Assembly: GCF_001428865.1 (NCBI RefSeq)
Contig: NZ_LMIV01000002.1
Span: forward strand, 310,001-374,000
DNA from: Sphingomonas sp. Root241
GTDB taxonomy: Bacteria > Pseudomonadota > Alphaproteobacteria > Sphingomonadales > Sphingomonadaceae
Direction: 5' to 3'
DNA: 64,000 bases
In this document: positions 55,491 through 62,588 of the stretch, one piece after another
How positions within the stretch are numbered: position 1 is the stretch's first letter
Layout: each line of letters opens with the position of its first letter
Notes under the pieces: generated by a model
Seen by the model: the letters and a program-made list of their open reading frames with translations, nothing else
The model's database searches: none
Told to the model about the DNA's origin: nothing
Position numbers and translations under genes: made by a program

Positions 55491-56084
55491 GTGCGGGAAG
55501 ATTTCCCTGTCGGTGGCAGCGTGAGCTGGTTCCGGCGCCGGAAGTCGCTCGCCGAGCGGCTGACCGGCACATGGCGTTGCGCCACTTGCGATGAACTCCA
55601 TGTCGGGCTCATGGCCCTCGCCGCATTCGCACCGAATCCCTGGCCGCATGCCGAGGAACGCGAGCCCAATGGCGCCATCCGCCTTGATGGCGATTTCCTG
55701 TCCGAGGATTTCTGCGTGCTCGGCGGCGAGCATTTCCTGGTGCGCGCCGTGCTGGAGATTCCGGTCCACGGCCTGAGCGAGAAGTTCGGCTTCGGTTGCT
55801 GGTCCACGCTCTCGCGAGAGAATTTCGACAAGTATCTCGAGGGTTTCGACGACGGCGCCTATCCCGACTGGGGCCCATGGACCGGCTGGCTATGCAATAC
55901 GCTGGAGACCTATATCGGCACCGAGCCGCAGAGCGTGTACGTCTATCCCCAGCCGGATCGGCAGCGCCCCACGCTCCGGATCATGGACGAAACCCACCCG
56001 CTGGCGATCGATCAGGAAGAAGGCATCACCATCGATCGCCTGATCGAAATCCTGCGCTTCTATGGGCATGCTCCGACGGAGTAG
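55491..56084 (+). CDS. DUF2199 domain protein
   Basis: 197 residues from GTG 55491; GTG 55521 would give 187. The zinc-ribbon-like start TWRCATCDELHVGLMALAAF and the later FGFGCWSTLSRENFDKYLEGF and HPLAIDQEEGITIDRLIEI fit DUF2199. Function is unknown. It is exactly enclosed by two thiC 3'-end remnants (55388-55428 and 56087-56140), which suggests it arrived by insertion there. Confidence 0.82.
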   Translation: MREDFPVGGSVSWFRRRKSLAERLTGTWRCATCDELHVGLMALAAFAPNPWPHAEEREPNGAIRLDGDFLSEDFCVLGGEHFLVRAVLEIPVHGLSEKFGFGCWSTLSRENFDKYLEGFDDGAYPDWGPWTGWLCNTLETYIGTEPQSVYVYPQPDRQRPTLRIMDETHPLAIDQEEGITIDRLIEILRFYGHAPTE

Positions 56085-56086
56085 GC

Positions 56087-56140
56087 GAAAAAACCGGCAG
56101 CGAGCTACACATGGCCCCCGGCGACCGCTTCACCGACTAG
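56087..56140 (+). pseudogene. thiC 3'-end remnant, copy 2
   Basis: It reads KTGSELHMAPGDRFTD then TAG, against the thiC C terminus [17 protein letters not shown] then TGA (54718-54770). The match begins 3 nt after the stop of the DUF2199 gene. Together with copy 1 it indicates a duplicated thiC end split by the DUF2199 gene. Confidence 0.75.
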
Positions 56141-56354
56141 GCGACACAGGCGAGCAAGTTGCCCGGGGAGAAGATATAGGAGGCCGTCGTTGCCGGTGAA
56201 GCTGAGCGGAAGTCGGCATGGCGGTGACGCTTGCTGTAATCAAAAAAGGCTCGCAACGGCTTTACATGGCCGCTGATGCAATCATGATTGACATCGCAAA
56301 GCAGGAAAGAGGATGGATAGGGTATGACGCAAGATCAGCCATATCCCCATTAGC
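56141..56354. other. Left part of AT-rich insert, no convincing gene
   Basis: GC-rich to about 56230, then clearly AT-rich. A short frame from ATG 56218 (MAVTLAVIKKGSQRLYMAAD...) is open to 56538 and overlaps the next gene; its first ~50 residues look protein-like, but it has no recognisable family. A nine-codon frame with a good ribosome site starts at 56324 and stops at once. Either could be a remnant of the true beginning of the HEPN gene. Confidence 0.4.
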
Positions 56355-57380
56355 ATGCTCGTTTCAGTTTCCTTCTTGGTTCGAGCTTGGGATCTCATTT
56401 GGGATGCGGATCCTTCAAGGGCGATTCAAGAGAATCCTTGGAGTAAGATTTCTGGTAACTTGGTGGGGTATGTCGGAGACGGTCCTCTTAGACCCGACAA
56501 TATTTCTGTTAATGTGGCCGTACCGTCAGAGAAAATAATTCATCTTCATGAAAAGAATCATCCTAATTGGTATAATTTTGATGATTTTGTGTGCTTGAAT
56601 TTTAATTTCACATGGGATGAAGTATTATTTTCTGCTGCTAGAGAAAATTCGATCAAGAGCGGTCTACCTGCTTCGGAGATCACCGAGGCAGCGACGAGAT
56701 ATCTTGGTACAATTAGCAATTCTATTGCTCAAAGATTTATAGCATTAGCTAACATTGGTATACCGGGGTTGGCTAGCAATAGGTTTAGTGCCGTTCACTC
56801 AGAAAATTTCTATGAAGAAGGTGCAGCATGTGGTTCTTGGCTAGAGTTGATATACGAAGATAGCTCGTTGTATAAATCAAAACCACTTAAATCAATTCCG
56901 ATTACAGATTGCCTATCTTGGGGTAAATCCCTAAGAGGAGTTTGGTCTGACCTTCCTAAAACAAACGTAGAGAGAGCATTCTCGTATTTCTCTCACAGTT
57001 TTTACGAAGATTTCACAGGGCATTTAAATGGTATAGTATGGGCCATGGGGGCGCTTGATGCATTCTACTGCGAAAGTGCCGTCGGCTTATCAGAAAAAAT
57101 TAAAAAAAGAGTGCCAAAAATATTCAATGGCGTTGATATAAATATACTAAAGAAATCATTGAACGCAATTTATAGCGATAGGTCACGAGTTTATCATGGA
57201 GATGTGGCTTTCCCTATGAATTTTTTTGATCCTTACCATGAGATGGAAGAATCAGAAAGTCATCTGAACATTTTCTCATCGCTGGGAGATTTATATTATA
57301 TAGTGTGCGGCTCTCTGCAATACTCAGTTATAAAGGGTGCTGCAGAGGTGATTTTTGAAGAACGAGTCGTGGTGCGGTAA
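56355..57380 (+). CDS. ApeA-like HEPN domain protein, foreign origin
   Basis: 341 residues, strongly AT-rich and with codon use unlike every neighbour. The C-terminal ~130 residues resemble the ApeA-like HEPN domain: a helix GHLNGIVWAMGALDAFYCE, then SEKIKKRVPKIF, then IYSDRSRVYHGD, where R276-x4-H281 is the catalytic motif of HEPN ribonucleases. The N-terminal ~200 residues are unrecognised. Related proteins act in abortive phage defence or as toxins by cutting RNA; that role is inferred. The start is uncertain: no ribosome site, and the frame is closed by TGA at 56325. Confidence 0.72.
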   Translation: MLVSVSFLVRAWDLIWDADPSRAIQENPWSKISGNLVGYVGDGPLRPDNISVNVAVPSEKIIHLHEKNHPNWYNFDDFVCLNFNFTWDEVLFSAARENSIKSGLPASEITEAATRYLGTISNSIAQRFIALANIGIPGLASNRFSAVHSENFYEEGAACGSWLELIYEDSSLYKSKPLKSIPITDCLSWGKSLRGVWSDLPKTNVERAFSYFSHSFYEDFTGHLNGIVWAMGALDAFYCESAVGLSEKIKKRVPKIFNGVDINILKKSLNAIYSDRSRVYHGDVAFPMNFFDPYHEMEESESHLNIFSSLGDLYYIVCGSLQYSVIKGAAEVIFEERVVVR

Positions 57381-57392
57381 TAGTAATTCTTG

Positions 57393-57512
57393 CATATCTA
57401 GCCCTCCTCGCCCGCGACTATGACGAAGCTCTCGCTTTCTGCATCGGCAAGCTCGGCATCACGCTCGTCGAGGACACTCCCGTTCCCCAGCAGAACAGGC
57501 ACTGCGACCTGA
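57393..57512 (+). pseudogene. VOC gene fragment (copy of the start of 59367-59771)
   Basis: About 120 bases match the 5' part of the intact VOC gene: the peptide ARDYDEALAFCIGKLGITL against VRDYDEALDFYIGKLGFTL, with a small insertion near the beginning. It has no start codon and the frame ends at 57532. It marks the right edge of the AT-rich insert. Confidence 0.8.
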
Positions 57513-57533
57513 TCGAGCACAAGGTCGGCTGAG

Positions 57534-57815
57534 CTACTTCCGCAGCCACCGCGCCTCACCCGCGCCGATCCAGTGCTTCCCGTCCTTCGGCACGTCATAG
57601 GGGTTTACCACCGCCCAGCGTTTGACAGGCAGCAGCGCGTTCTCGCCGTCACTCAACGCCTGACTCGCGGCGTGGCGAAAGCTGCGCGCCGCTTCTGCCT
57701 TCCACGGCTTGTCGCTCCCGACACAAGTGAAGCCGATGATCGGCGTCTTCTGCGGCTGCGGCTCACGGCTCCTCCGAACCGTCGCCCCCTGGCGAACAAC
57801 CGAACCGATCAGCAA
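57534..57815 (-). CDS. Uncertain small protein
   Basis: An open frame whose last ~65 residues look protein-like (PIIGFTCVGSDKPWKAEAAR, then NPYDVPKDGKHWIGAGEARW), including two spaced Trp and a Cys. The only in-frame start near a ribosome-like AAGGGGG is a TTG at 57815 giving 93 residues with a hydrophobic beginning. It could be real, or the end of a degraded gene. I recognise no family. The 57381-57876 stretch otherwise holds only the VOC fragment. Confidence 0.35.
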   Translation of the reverse strand: MLIGSVVRQGATVRRSREPQPQKTPIIGFTCVGSDKPWKAEAARSFRHAASQALSDGENALLPVKRWAVVNPYDVPKDGKHWIGAGEARWLRK

Positions 57816-57876
57816 AAGAACAAAAAAAGTACAAACCCCCTTCCAATGTAGGATTTCGTCTGCTCCAAGCTCGTAG

Positions 57877-58791
57877 ATGAGCAAGCGATCAGATCCCGCA
57901 GCCTTCGCGCGCGCCGCTGGTGCCGCCGATCCCTTCCCCCTAACCGATCCGGCGCCCGCACCCGATCGCGCGCCGCTCCCCGAAAGCGACAATGCGCTCG
58001 CGGTGCAGGACGACGACGGCGCGCCGCCCGCACCCTATGACCCCGCCGACTATCGCTGGGTCCCGGTCCGCCGCCGCCCGCGCACCGACGGCTGGACCGA
58101 GGAGAAGCAGCGCCGCTTCATCGAAACGCTCGCCGATACCGGCCTCGTCAATGTCGCGGCCAGGGCGGTCGGCATGTCGCGGGAGACCGCCTATCGCCTC
58201 CGCCGCTCCGCGCATGGCGCCGCATTCGCGCGCGCCTGGGATGCGGCGCGCCATCATGCCGGCGGCCTGATCGAGGACATCGCCTTCGAACGCGTGATCG
58301 AGGGCACCGAGCAGGAAGTGCTCAACCGCGAAGGCGCGGTCGTCGCCACCCGCCTCGTCCACGATAATGGCCTGTTGAAATGGCTGCTCAGCCACCTGAA
58401 GTCCGAACGCTATGGCAGCGCCCGCGCGCCCGGCGCCGGATCCCAGGGGACGGCCATGCCGGTTCTGGAAGAAAGCCTCCGCGCGATGGAGCCCGCTCTG
58501 CCCGCGCCACCCGAAGCGCTGCTCGATCCCGAGACCTTTGCGGACGAACTGGAACTCGCCGATATCGCCGACGGCAAATTGCCGCACTTCCTCAGCGAAC
58601 AGCCCTGGCCGAAGTCCGACGCCGAGCGCGCGGCGGAGCAAGCGGCGGCGCGTGATGCGCGGGGGGCCGCCGCGCTGAAGAAGCGCGACGAAGGCGGCGT
58701 GCTGACCGACGAGGAGTTCGCGGACCTATGCTATCATCTCGATCCGGTGAGCGACGCCCGCCCGCGCAGCCGTCGCCGGCAAGGCACCTGA
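57877..58791 (+). CDS. HTH-containing conserved hypothetical protein
   Basis: 304 residues. An Ala/Pro/Asp-rich N terminus (~1-55) is followed by a helix-turn-helix region (~70-115: WTEEKQRRFIETLADTG, then VAARAVGMSRETAYRLRR), which looks like a DNA-binding or terminase-small-subunit-type HTH. Then come a helical part to ~165 and an acidic, probably disordered tail. It resembles a family common in sphingomonads, often in several copies; its role is unknown. The upstream ribosome site is weak. Confidence 0.75.
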   Translation: MSKRSDPAAFARAAGAADPFPLTDPAPAPDRAPLPESDNALAVQDDDGAPPAPYDPADYRWVPVRRRPRTDGWTEEKQRRFIETLADTGLVNVAARAVGMSRETAYRLRRSAHGAAFARAWDAARHHAGGLIEDIAFERVIEGTEQEVLNREGAVVATRLVHDNGLLKWLLSHLKSERYGSARAPGAGSQGTAMPVLEESLRAMEPALPAPPEALLDPETFADELELADIADGKLPHFLSEQPWPKSDAERAAEQAAARDARGAAALKKRDEGGVLTDEEFADLCYHLDPVSDARPRSRRRQGT

Positions 58792-58848
58792 CCAGTGTGA
58801 CCCTGGTGTGACCTTTCGCCTGACGTTCGCTCTGCTAGGCTTCGCTCC

Positions 58849-59367
58849 ATGCGCGCCCGCAACCCGCTCTATGTCATGGCCAAGCCGCCGCCCGAGGTGC
58901 AGGCGCAGATCACCGCGCTCCCGCGCAACGATCCCGGCCGCGGCGCGGAGCTGCTCCACGCCACGCTGATGTCGCTGTTCGATCTCCATTACGCCCCGCC
59001 CGAATGGCTGCCGCAAGTCGTCGCCGCGCTGGACAGTTTCGAGGGTCCCGCCTTCCCGCTCGCCTTCGACCGGATCGAGAACCGCAAGGCCGTGACCCTG
59101 CGCACCCGCGCGCCGCTGGCGGAGGCTCGCGCGTTCCAGGCGTCGCTGGTCCGCCACTTGCTGGAACGCAAAGCCCCGATGATGCTCGGCACCACGCCCG
59201 AGCCGCACGTGACGATCAACTATCGCGGCGATCGGCTCGGTAGCCAGAAGATCGCGCCTATCGGCTGGACGGTCGACTCGATCGCGCTGGTCGAAAGCGT
59301 GGTCGGCAAGACCACCCATATCGAGCACGGGCGATGGCCGCTGCGCCTGAACGCGGGATCACGATAA
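58849..59367 (+). CDS. 2H phosphoesterase (2'-5' RNA ligase-like)
   Basis: 172 residues with the paired motifs H37-A-T39 (LLHATLMSL) and H120-V-T122 (EPHVTINYRGD). Same superfamily as the protein at 11268-11837 but little alike outside the motifs. RNA or cyclic-nucleotide phosphoesterase activity is expected; substrate unknown. Its TAA overlaps the ATG of the VOC gene by one base (TAATG), so the two are translationally coupled. Confidence 0.83.
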   Translation: MRARNPLYVMAKPPPEVQAQITALPRNDPGRGAELLHATLMSLFDLHYAPPEWLPQVVAALDSFEGPAFPLAFDRIENRKAVTLRTRAPLAEARAFQASLVRHLLERKAPMMLGTTPEPHVTINYRGDRLGSQKIAPIGWTVDSIALVESVVGKTTHIEHGRWPLRLNAGSR

Positions 59368-59771
59368 TGTCCCATCTGGCCCATATCGCCCTGATCGTCC
59401 GCGACTATGACGAAGCGCTTGACTTCTACATCGGCAAGCTCGGCTTCACGCTGGTCGAGGACAGCTACCAACCCGAGCAGGACAAGCGCTGGGTCACCAT
59501 CCGCCCACCGAACGCCCCGGAAAACGCCACCACGATCCTCCTCGCCCGCGCGGCCACGCCCGAGCAGGCGCGCTTCGTGGGCGATCAGGCGGGCGGCCGG
59601 GTCTTCCTGTTCCTCGCCACCGATGATTTCGATCGCGACCATACCGCCTACACGCAAGCCGGCGTCGAATGGGTCCGCCCGCCCGTGCTCCAGCCCTACG
59701 GCAAGGTCGCGGTATTCCGCGATCTCTACGGCAATCTCTGGGACCTGGTGCAGTTCGCCGACAGGGATTGA
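59367..59771 (+). CDS. VOC family protein
   Basis: 134 residues, one glyoxalase/bleomycin-resistance fold unit of two beta-alpha-beta-beta-beta halves. SHLAHIALIVRDYDEALDFY at the start and VFRDLYGNLWDLVQF near the end, the usual metal-site positions. Cytosolic, substrate unknown. A decayed copy of its first ~120 bases lies at 57393-57512. Confidence 0.88.
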   Translation: MSHLAHIALIVRDYDEALDFYIGKLGFTLVEDSYQPEQDKRWVTIRPPNAPENATTILLARAATPEQARFVGDQAGGRVFLFLATDDFDRDHTAYTQAGVEWVRPPVLQPYGKVAVFRDLYGNLWDLVQFADRD

Positions 59772-59831
59772 CCGCCGCCCGGCCGCCCACGACATCACCC
59801 GCTGCCCCGGAACAGCAAGGATGCGCGAACC

Positions 59832-60242
59832 ATGACCTACGCCGCCGACGCCACCCCGCCTTTCTATCACGGCACCCGCGCCGATCTCCGCCCCGGCGAT
59901 CTGATCGGCCCCGGCTACAGCTCGAATTACGGCAGCGGCAAGCAGGCGAGCTGGGCCTATTTCTCCGCCACGCTCGAAGCCGCGATCTGGGGCGCCGAAC
60001 TGGCGCAGGGTGATGGGCGCGAGCGCATCTACGAAGTCGAACCCACCGGCGCCTTCGTCGATGACCCCAATCTCACCGACAGGAAATTCCCCGGCAACCC
60101 GACCAAATCCTATCGCTCCCAGGCCCCCTTGCGCGTCATCGGCGAAGTCCCGGAATGGCAGGGCCATTCGCCCGAACAGCTCCAGCACATGAAGGACCAT
60201 CTCGAGCAGTTGAAGGCAGCCGGCATCGAAGCGATCGATTAG
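59832..60242 (+). CDS. arr: NAD(+)-rifamycin ADP-ribosyltransferase
   Basis: 136 residues, normal Arr size. FYHGTRADLRPGDLI at the start and WAYFSATLEAAIWGAELA, then FVDDPNLTDRKFPGNPTKSY. The residues His13, Tyr43 and Asp78 keep the spacing of the His19/Tyr49/Asp84 set of mycobacterial Arr. The enzyme transfers ADP-ribose to the ansa hydroxyl of rifampicin and inactivates it. There are no mobile-element genes or integron sites beside it, so it looks chromosomal and probably intrinsic. Confidence 0.94.
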   Translation: MTYAADATPPFYHGTRADLRPGDLIGPGYSSNYGSGKQASWAYFSATLEAAIWGAELAQGDGRERIYEVEPTGAFVDDPNLTDRKFPGNPTKSYRSQAPLRVIGEVPEWQGHSPEQLQHMKDHLEQLKAAGIEAID

Positions 60243-60275
60243 GGGCGAGACCCCATCGGTATATTGATCTCGTAA

Positions 60276-61007
60276 TCAGAGCGTGTAGCCGCCGTCGCTG
60301 ATCAAGGTCGCGCCGGTGACGAGCGCGCTCTGGTCGGAGAGCAGGAAGCCGATCTGCCGCGCGATCTCCTCGGGCTTGGCATAGCGGCCGAGCGGCGTGG
60401 CGGTCGCCGCCATCTCGGCAAAGGCGGCCTCGCGGCCGATCTGGGCGGCGCGTTCGGCGAACATCGGTATCGCGTCCCATACCGGCGTCTCGACGCCTGC
60501 GGGGGCGATGGCGTTGACCCGGATGCCGTGCGGCGCGCCTTCCTTCGCGGCGACCTTTGCCAAGTGGATCAGCGCCGCCTTGGACGCGCCATAAGCGGCG
60601 ACGCCGGGCTCGGCCTTCACGCCGGCTGCGGAGGCAGTGAGGACGATCGATCCGCCGCGCCCGCGCATCGCGCGCATCGCCGCACGCAGGGTCAGGAATG
60701 CACCGTCGAGATTGATCGAGAGGATGTGCCGCCAGGCATCGAGACTCATATCGGCGATCGTCCCCGCCCCGGCGACGCCGGCATTGACCACCGCATGGTC
60801 GAGCCCGGCCAGATCGAGCCTGTTCCACATTGTTTCGTCGCGCACGTCGCCGGTTACCGCCTCATGCGCGAAGTCCGCGGAAATCGGATCGCGATCGACG
60901 AGGATCAGCCGCGCGGCGCCGTGATCGGCACAATGAAGGGCGACTGCGAGACCGATGCCGGATGCGGCGCCGGTGACGAGGATGGACTTGCCGGAGAAGG
61001 TGGACAT
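60276..61007 (-). CDS. Short-chain dehydrogenase/reductase
   Basis: 243 residues, classical SDR. Cofactor motif TGAASGIG at 12-19, NAG near 75-77, catalytic Ser126, Tyr139 and Lys143 (YGASK). Asp at the end of beta-2 (ILVDRD) suggests NAD rather than NADP. Substrate unknown. It is convergent with arr. Confidence 0.9.
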   Translation of the reverse strand: MSTFSGKSILVTGAASGIGLAVALHCADHGAARLILVDRDPISADFAHEAVTGDVRDETMWNRLDLAGLDHAVVNAGVAGAGTIADMSLDAWRHILSINLDGAFLTLRAAMRAMRGRGGSIVLTASAAGVKAEPGVAAYGASKAALIHLAKVAAKEGAPHGIRVNAIAPAGVETPVWDAIPMFAERAAQIGREAAFAEMAATATPLGRYAKPEEIARQIGFLLSDQSALVTGATLISDGGYTL

Positions 61008-61114
61008 GGTGCCGGTCTAGAACAGGGCAGGTGCGTCTGCCACCAGCAGGCGGAACCGCTTGACGCTGCCCACGCACGTCGCGACAGCAATGTCGGGATG
61101 GGAGGGCAGTCGTG

Positions 61115-62584
61115 ATGCGGAACGCTGCGAAGGCCGAGTGGAATCGGGGAGACCTGCTCGCCATACCCATCCTGCTTCTCGCCGTCGCGCTGCGCATCGC
61201 CACTGCGGGCTATTCGCTGTGGTTCGACGAGATCGCCGCGATCCGCCTCGCCGACCAGCCGCTCGGATTGCTGTGGAGCGGATGGATGGCGCGCGAGGCC
61301 AATCCGCCGCTTTATTATACGCTGCTCAAGGGCTGGATGGCGCTGTTCGGCGCAAGCGACCTCGCCGTGCAGGCGCTGTCGGTGGCGATCGGCACCGCGG
61401 GGATCGCCGCGGGCTGGTGGCTGGCGCGGCGCATCGGAGGGACTCGCGCGGGACTGATCGCAGCGCTGCTGCTGGCGACCTCGGCGGCGCATGTCGATTT
61501 CTCGCAGGAAGTCCGCGGCTATATCCTCGCGCAGACCGCGGGTCTGTTCGGCTGTGTGGCGATGGTGGCGTATCTCGAACGCCCGCGGCTCGCGCCGCTC
61601 TGCGGCTACGCGCTCGCTGCGCTGGTGGCACTCTATTCGCACACCACGATGATCGTTTTCGTCGGCCTCATTAATCTCGCAATGGCGTGGCTGCTTCGCC
61701 GCGACATGCCCGCGCTGATCCGCTGGATCGCAGTCAATGCGATCGTCGCGATATTGTGGACCTGGTGGGCGTGGATCAGCTTCGGGCAGGCCCAGGCCGG
61801 CGGCACCGGGTTCAGCTGGATCGCCAGGCCGGACGTGATTTCGGCGCTCGGCATGACCGCGGTGATCTATCTCCCCTTTTATGTGGCGAGCGAGAAGGTC
61901 GTGCTCGCGCCGTTGCTGGCGCTGGGTTGGCTGGCGGGGGCGGCGTGGTTCGCCGCGCGCGATCGGCGACCGGCGGTGGTGCTGCTCGCGGTGCTGACGG
62001 TCGCGGCGCCGGTGCTGCTTTGGGCGCTGAGCCAGGCATTGCCGGTGTTCCTCCCGCGCACCTTGTTCTGGGCCGCCGGACCGATGCTGGTCCTGCTCGC
62101 GGTGGCGCTCGCCGGGCTTTCCTCGCCGATACGGACGGCATTGGTGGTGGTGTTGATCGCATTGCAGGCAGGGGCGTTGCTTCGCTGGCTCCCCGAGCGC
62201 GAGACTGAGGCCTGGCCCCGGCAGATCGCGGCTATCGCGCGCATCGATCCGCACGCGATAGTGCTGGTCGAGGGCGATGCCATGGCGGTGGCGACGGACC
62301 ATTATCTGCGCAGGCAGGCGCCGGGCCTTCGCCTGGTAATCCTCGAGCGGTCCGGGGCGGTCGATCGCTGGGCCGAGGGGCTCGCCTCGGCGCCCCACGT
62401 CGACGCGGCCGGCGCGCGCGCGTTGCTTGTGCAGCAGCGCCGGGTCTTTACGCTCACGCGCGGCGATTATGCTCCGGGGACATCGCTCGCGGCGGTGGGA
62501 GTCGAGCGGCCCTTGCCCGAAGGGCCACGCCAACGGCAGCCCGCCCTCGGCCTGTGGCGCGCGCGCCCTTCGCCAGCGCGATAA
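61115..62584 (+). CDS. GT39/ArnT-like membrane glycosyltransferase
   Basis: 489 residues from ATG 61115 with GGAGGG upstream (GTG 61112 is an alternative). About eleven to twelve membrane helices; the first periplasmic loop carries the catalytic-type acidic pair SLWFDEIAAIRL, as in PMT/ArnT-type GT-C enzymes. The C-terminal ~110 residues are soluble and periplasmic. It would move a sugar from a polyprenyl-phosphate donor to a lipid or protein. Substrate unknown. Confidence 0.83.
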   Translation: MRNAAKAEWNRGDLLAIPILLLAVALRIATAGYSLWFDEIAAIRLADQPLGLLWSGWMAREANPPLYYTLLKGWMALFGASDLAVQALSVAIGTAGIAAGWWLARRIGGTRAGLIAALLLATSAAHVDFSQEVRGYILAQTAGLFGCVAMVAYLERPRLAPLCGYALAALVALYSHTTMIVFVGLINLAMAWLLRRDMPALIRWIAVNAIVAILWTWWAWISFGQAQAGGTGFSWIARPDVISALGMTAVIYLPFYVASEKVVLAPLLALGWLAGAAWFAARDRRPAVVLLAVLTVAAPVLLWALSQALPVFLPRTLFWAAGPMLVLLAVALAGLSSPIRTALVVVLIALQAGALLRWLPERETEAWPRQIAAIARIDPHAIVLVEGDAMAVATDHYLRRQAPGLRLVILERSGAVDRWAEGLASAPHVDAAGARALLVQQRRVFTLTRGDYAPGTSLAAVGVERPLPEGPRQRQPALGLWRARPSPAR

Positions 62585-62588
62585 GCGG

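Noticed and set aside
56218..56538. 106-codon frame at the left of the AT-rich insert as an independent gene
   Set aside because: It overlaps the HEPN gene for 184 nt, has no ribosome site or known family, and may be a remnant; mentioned only as part of the 56141-56354 entry.
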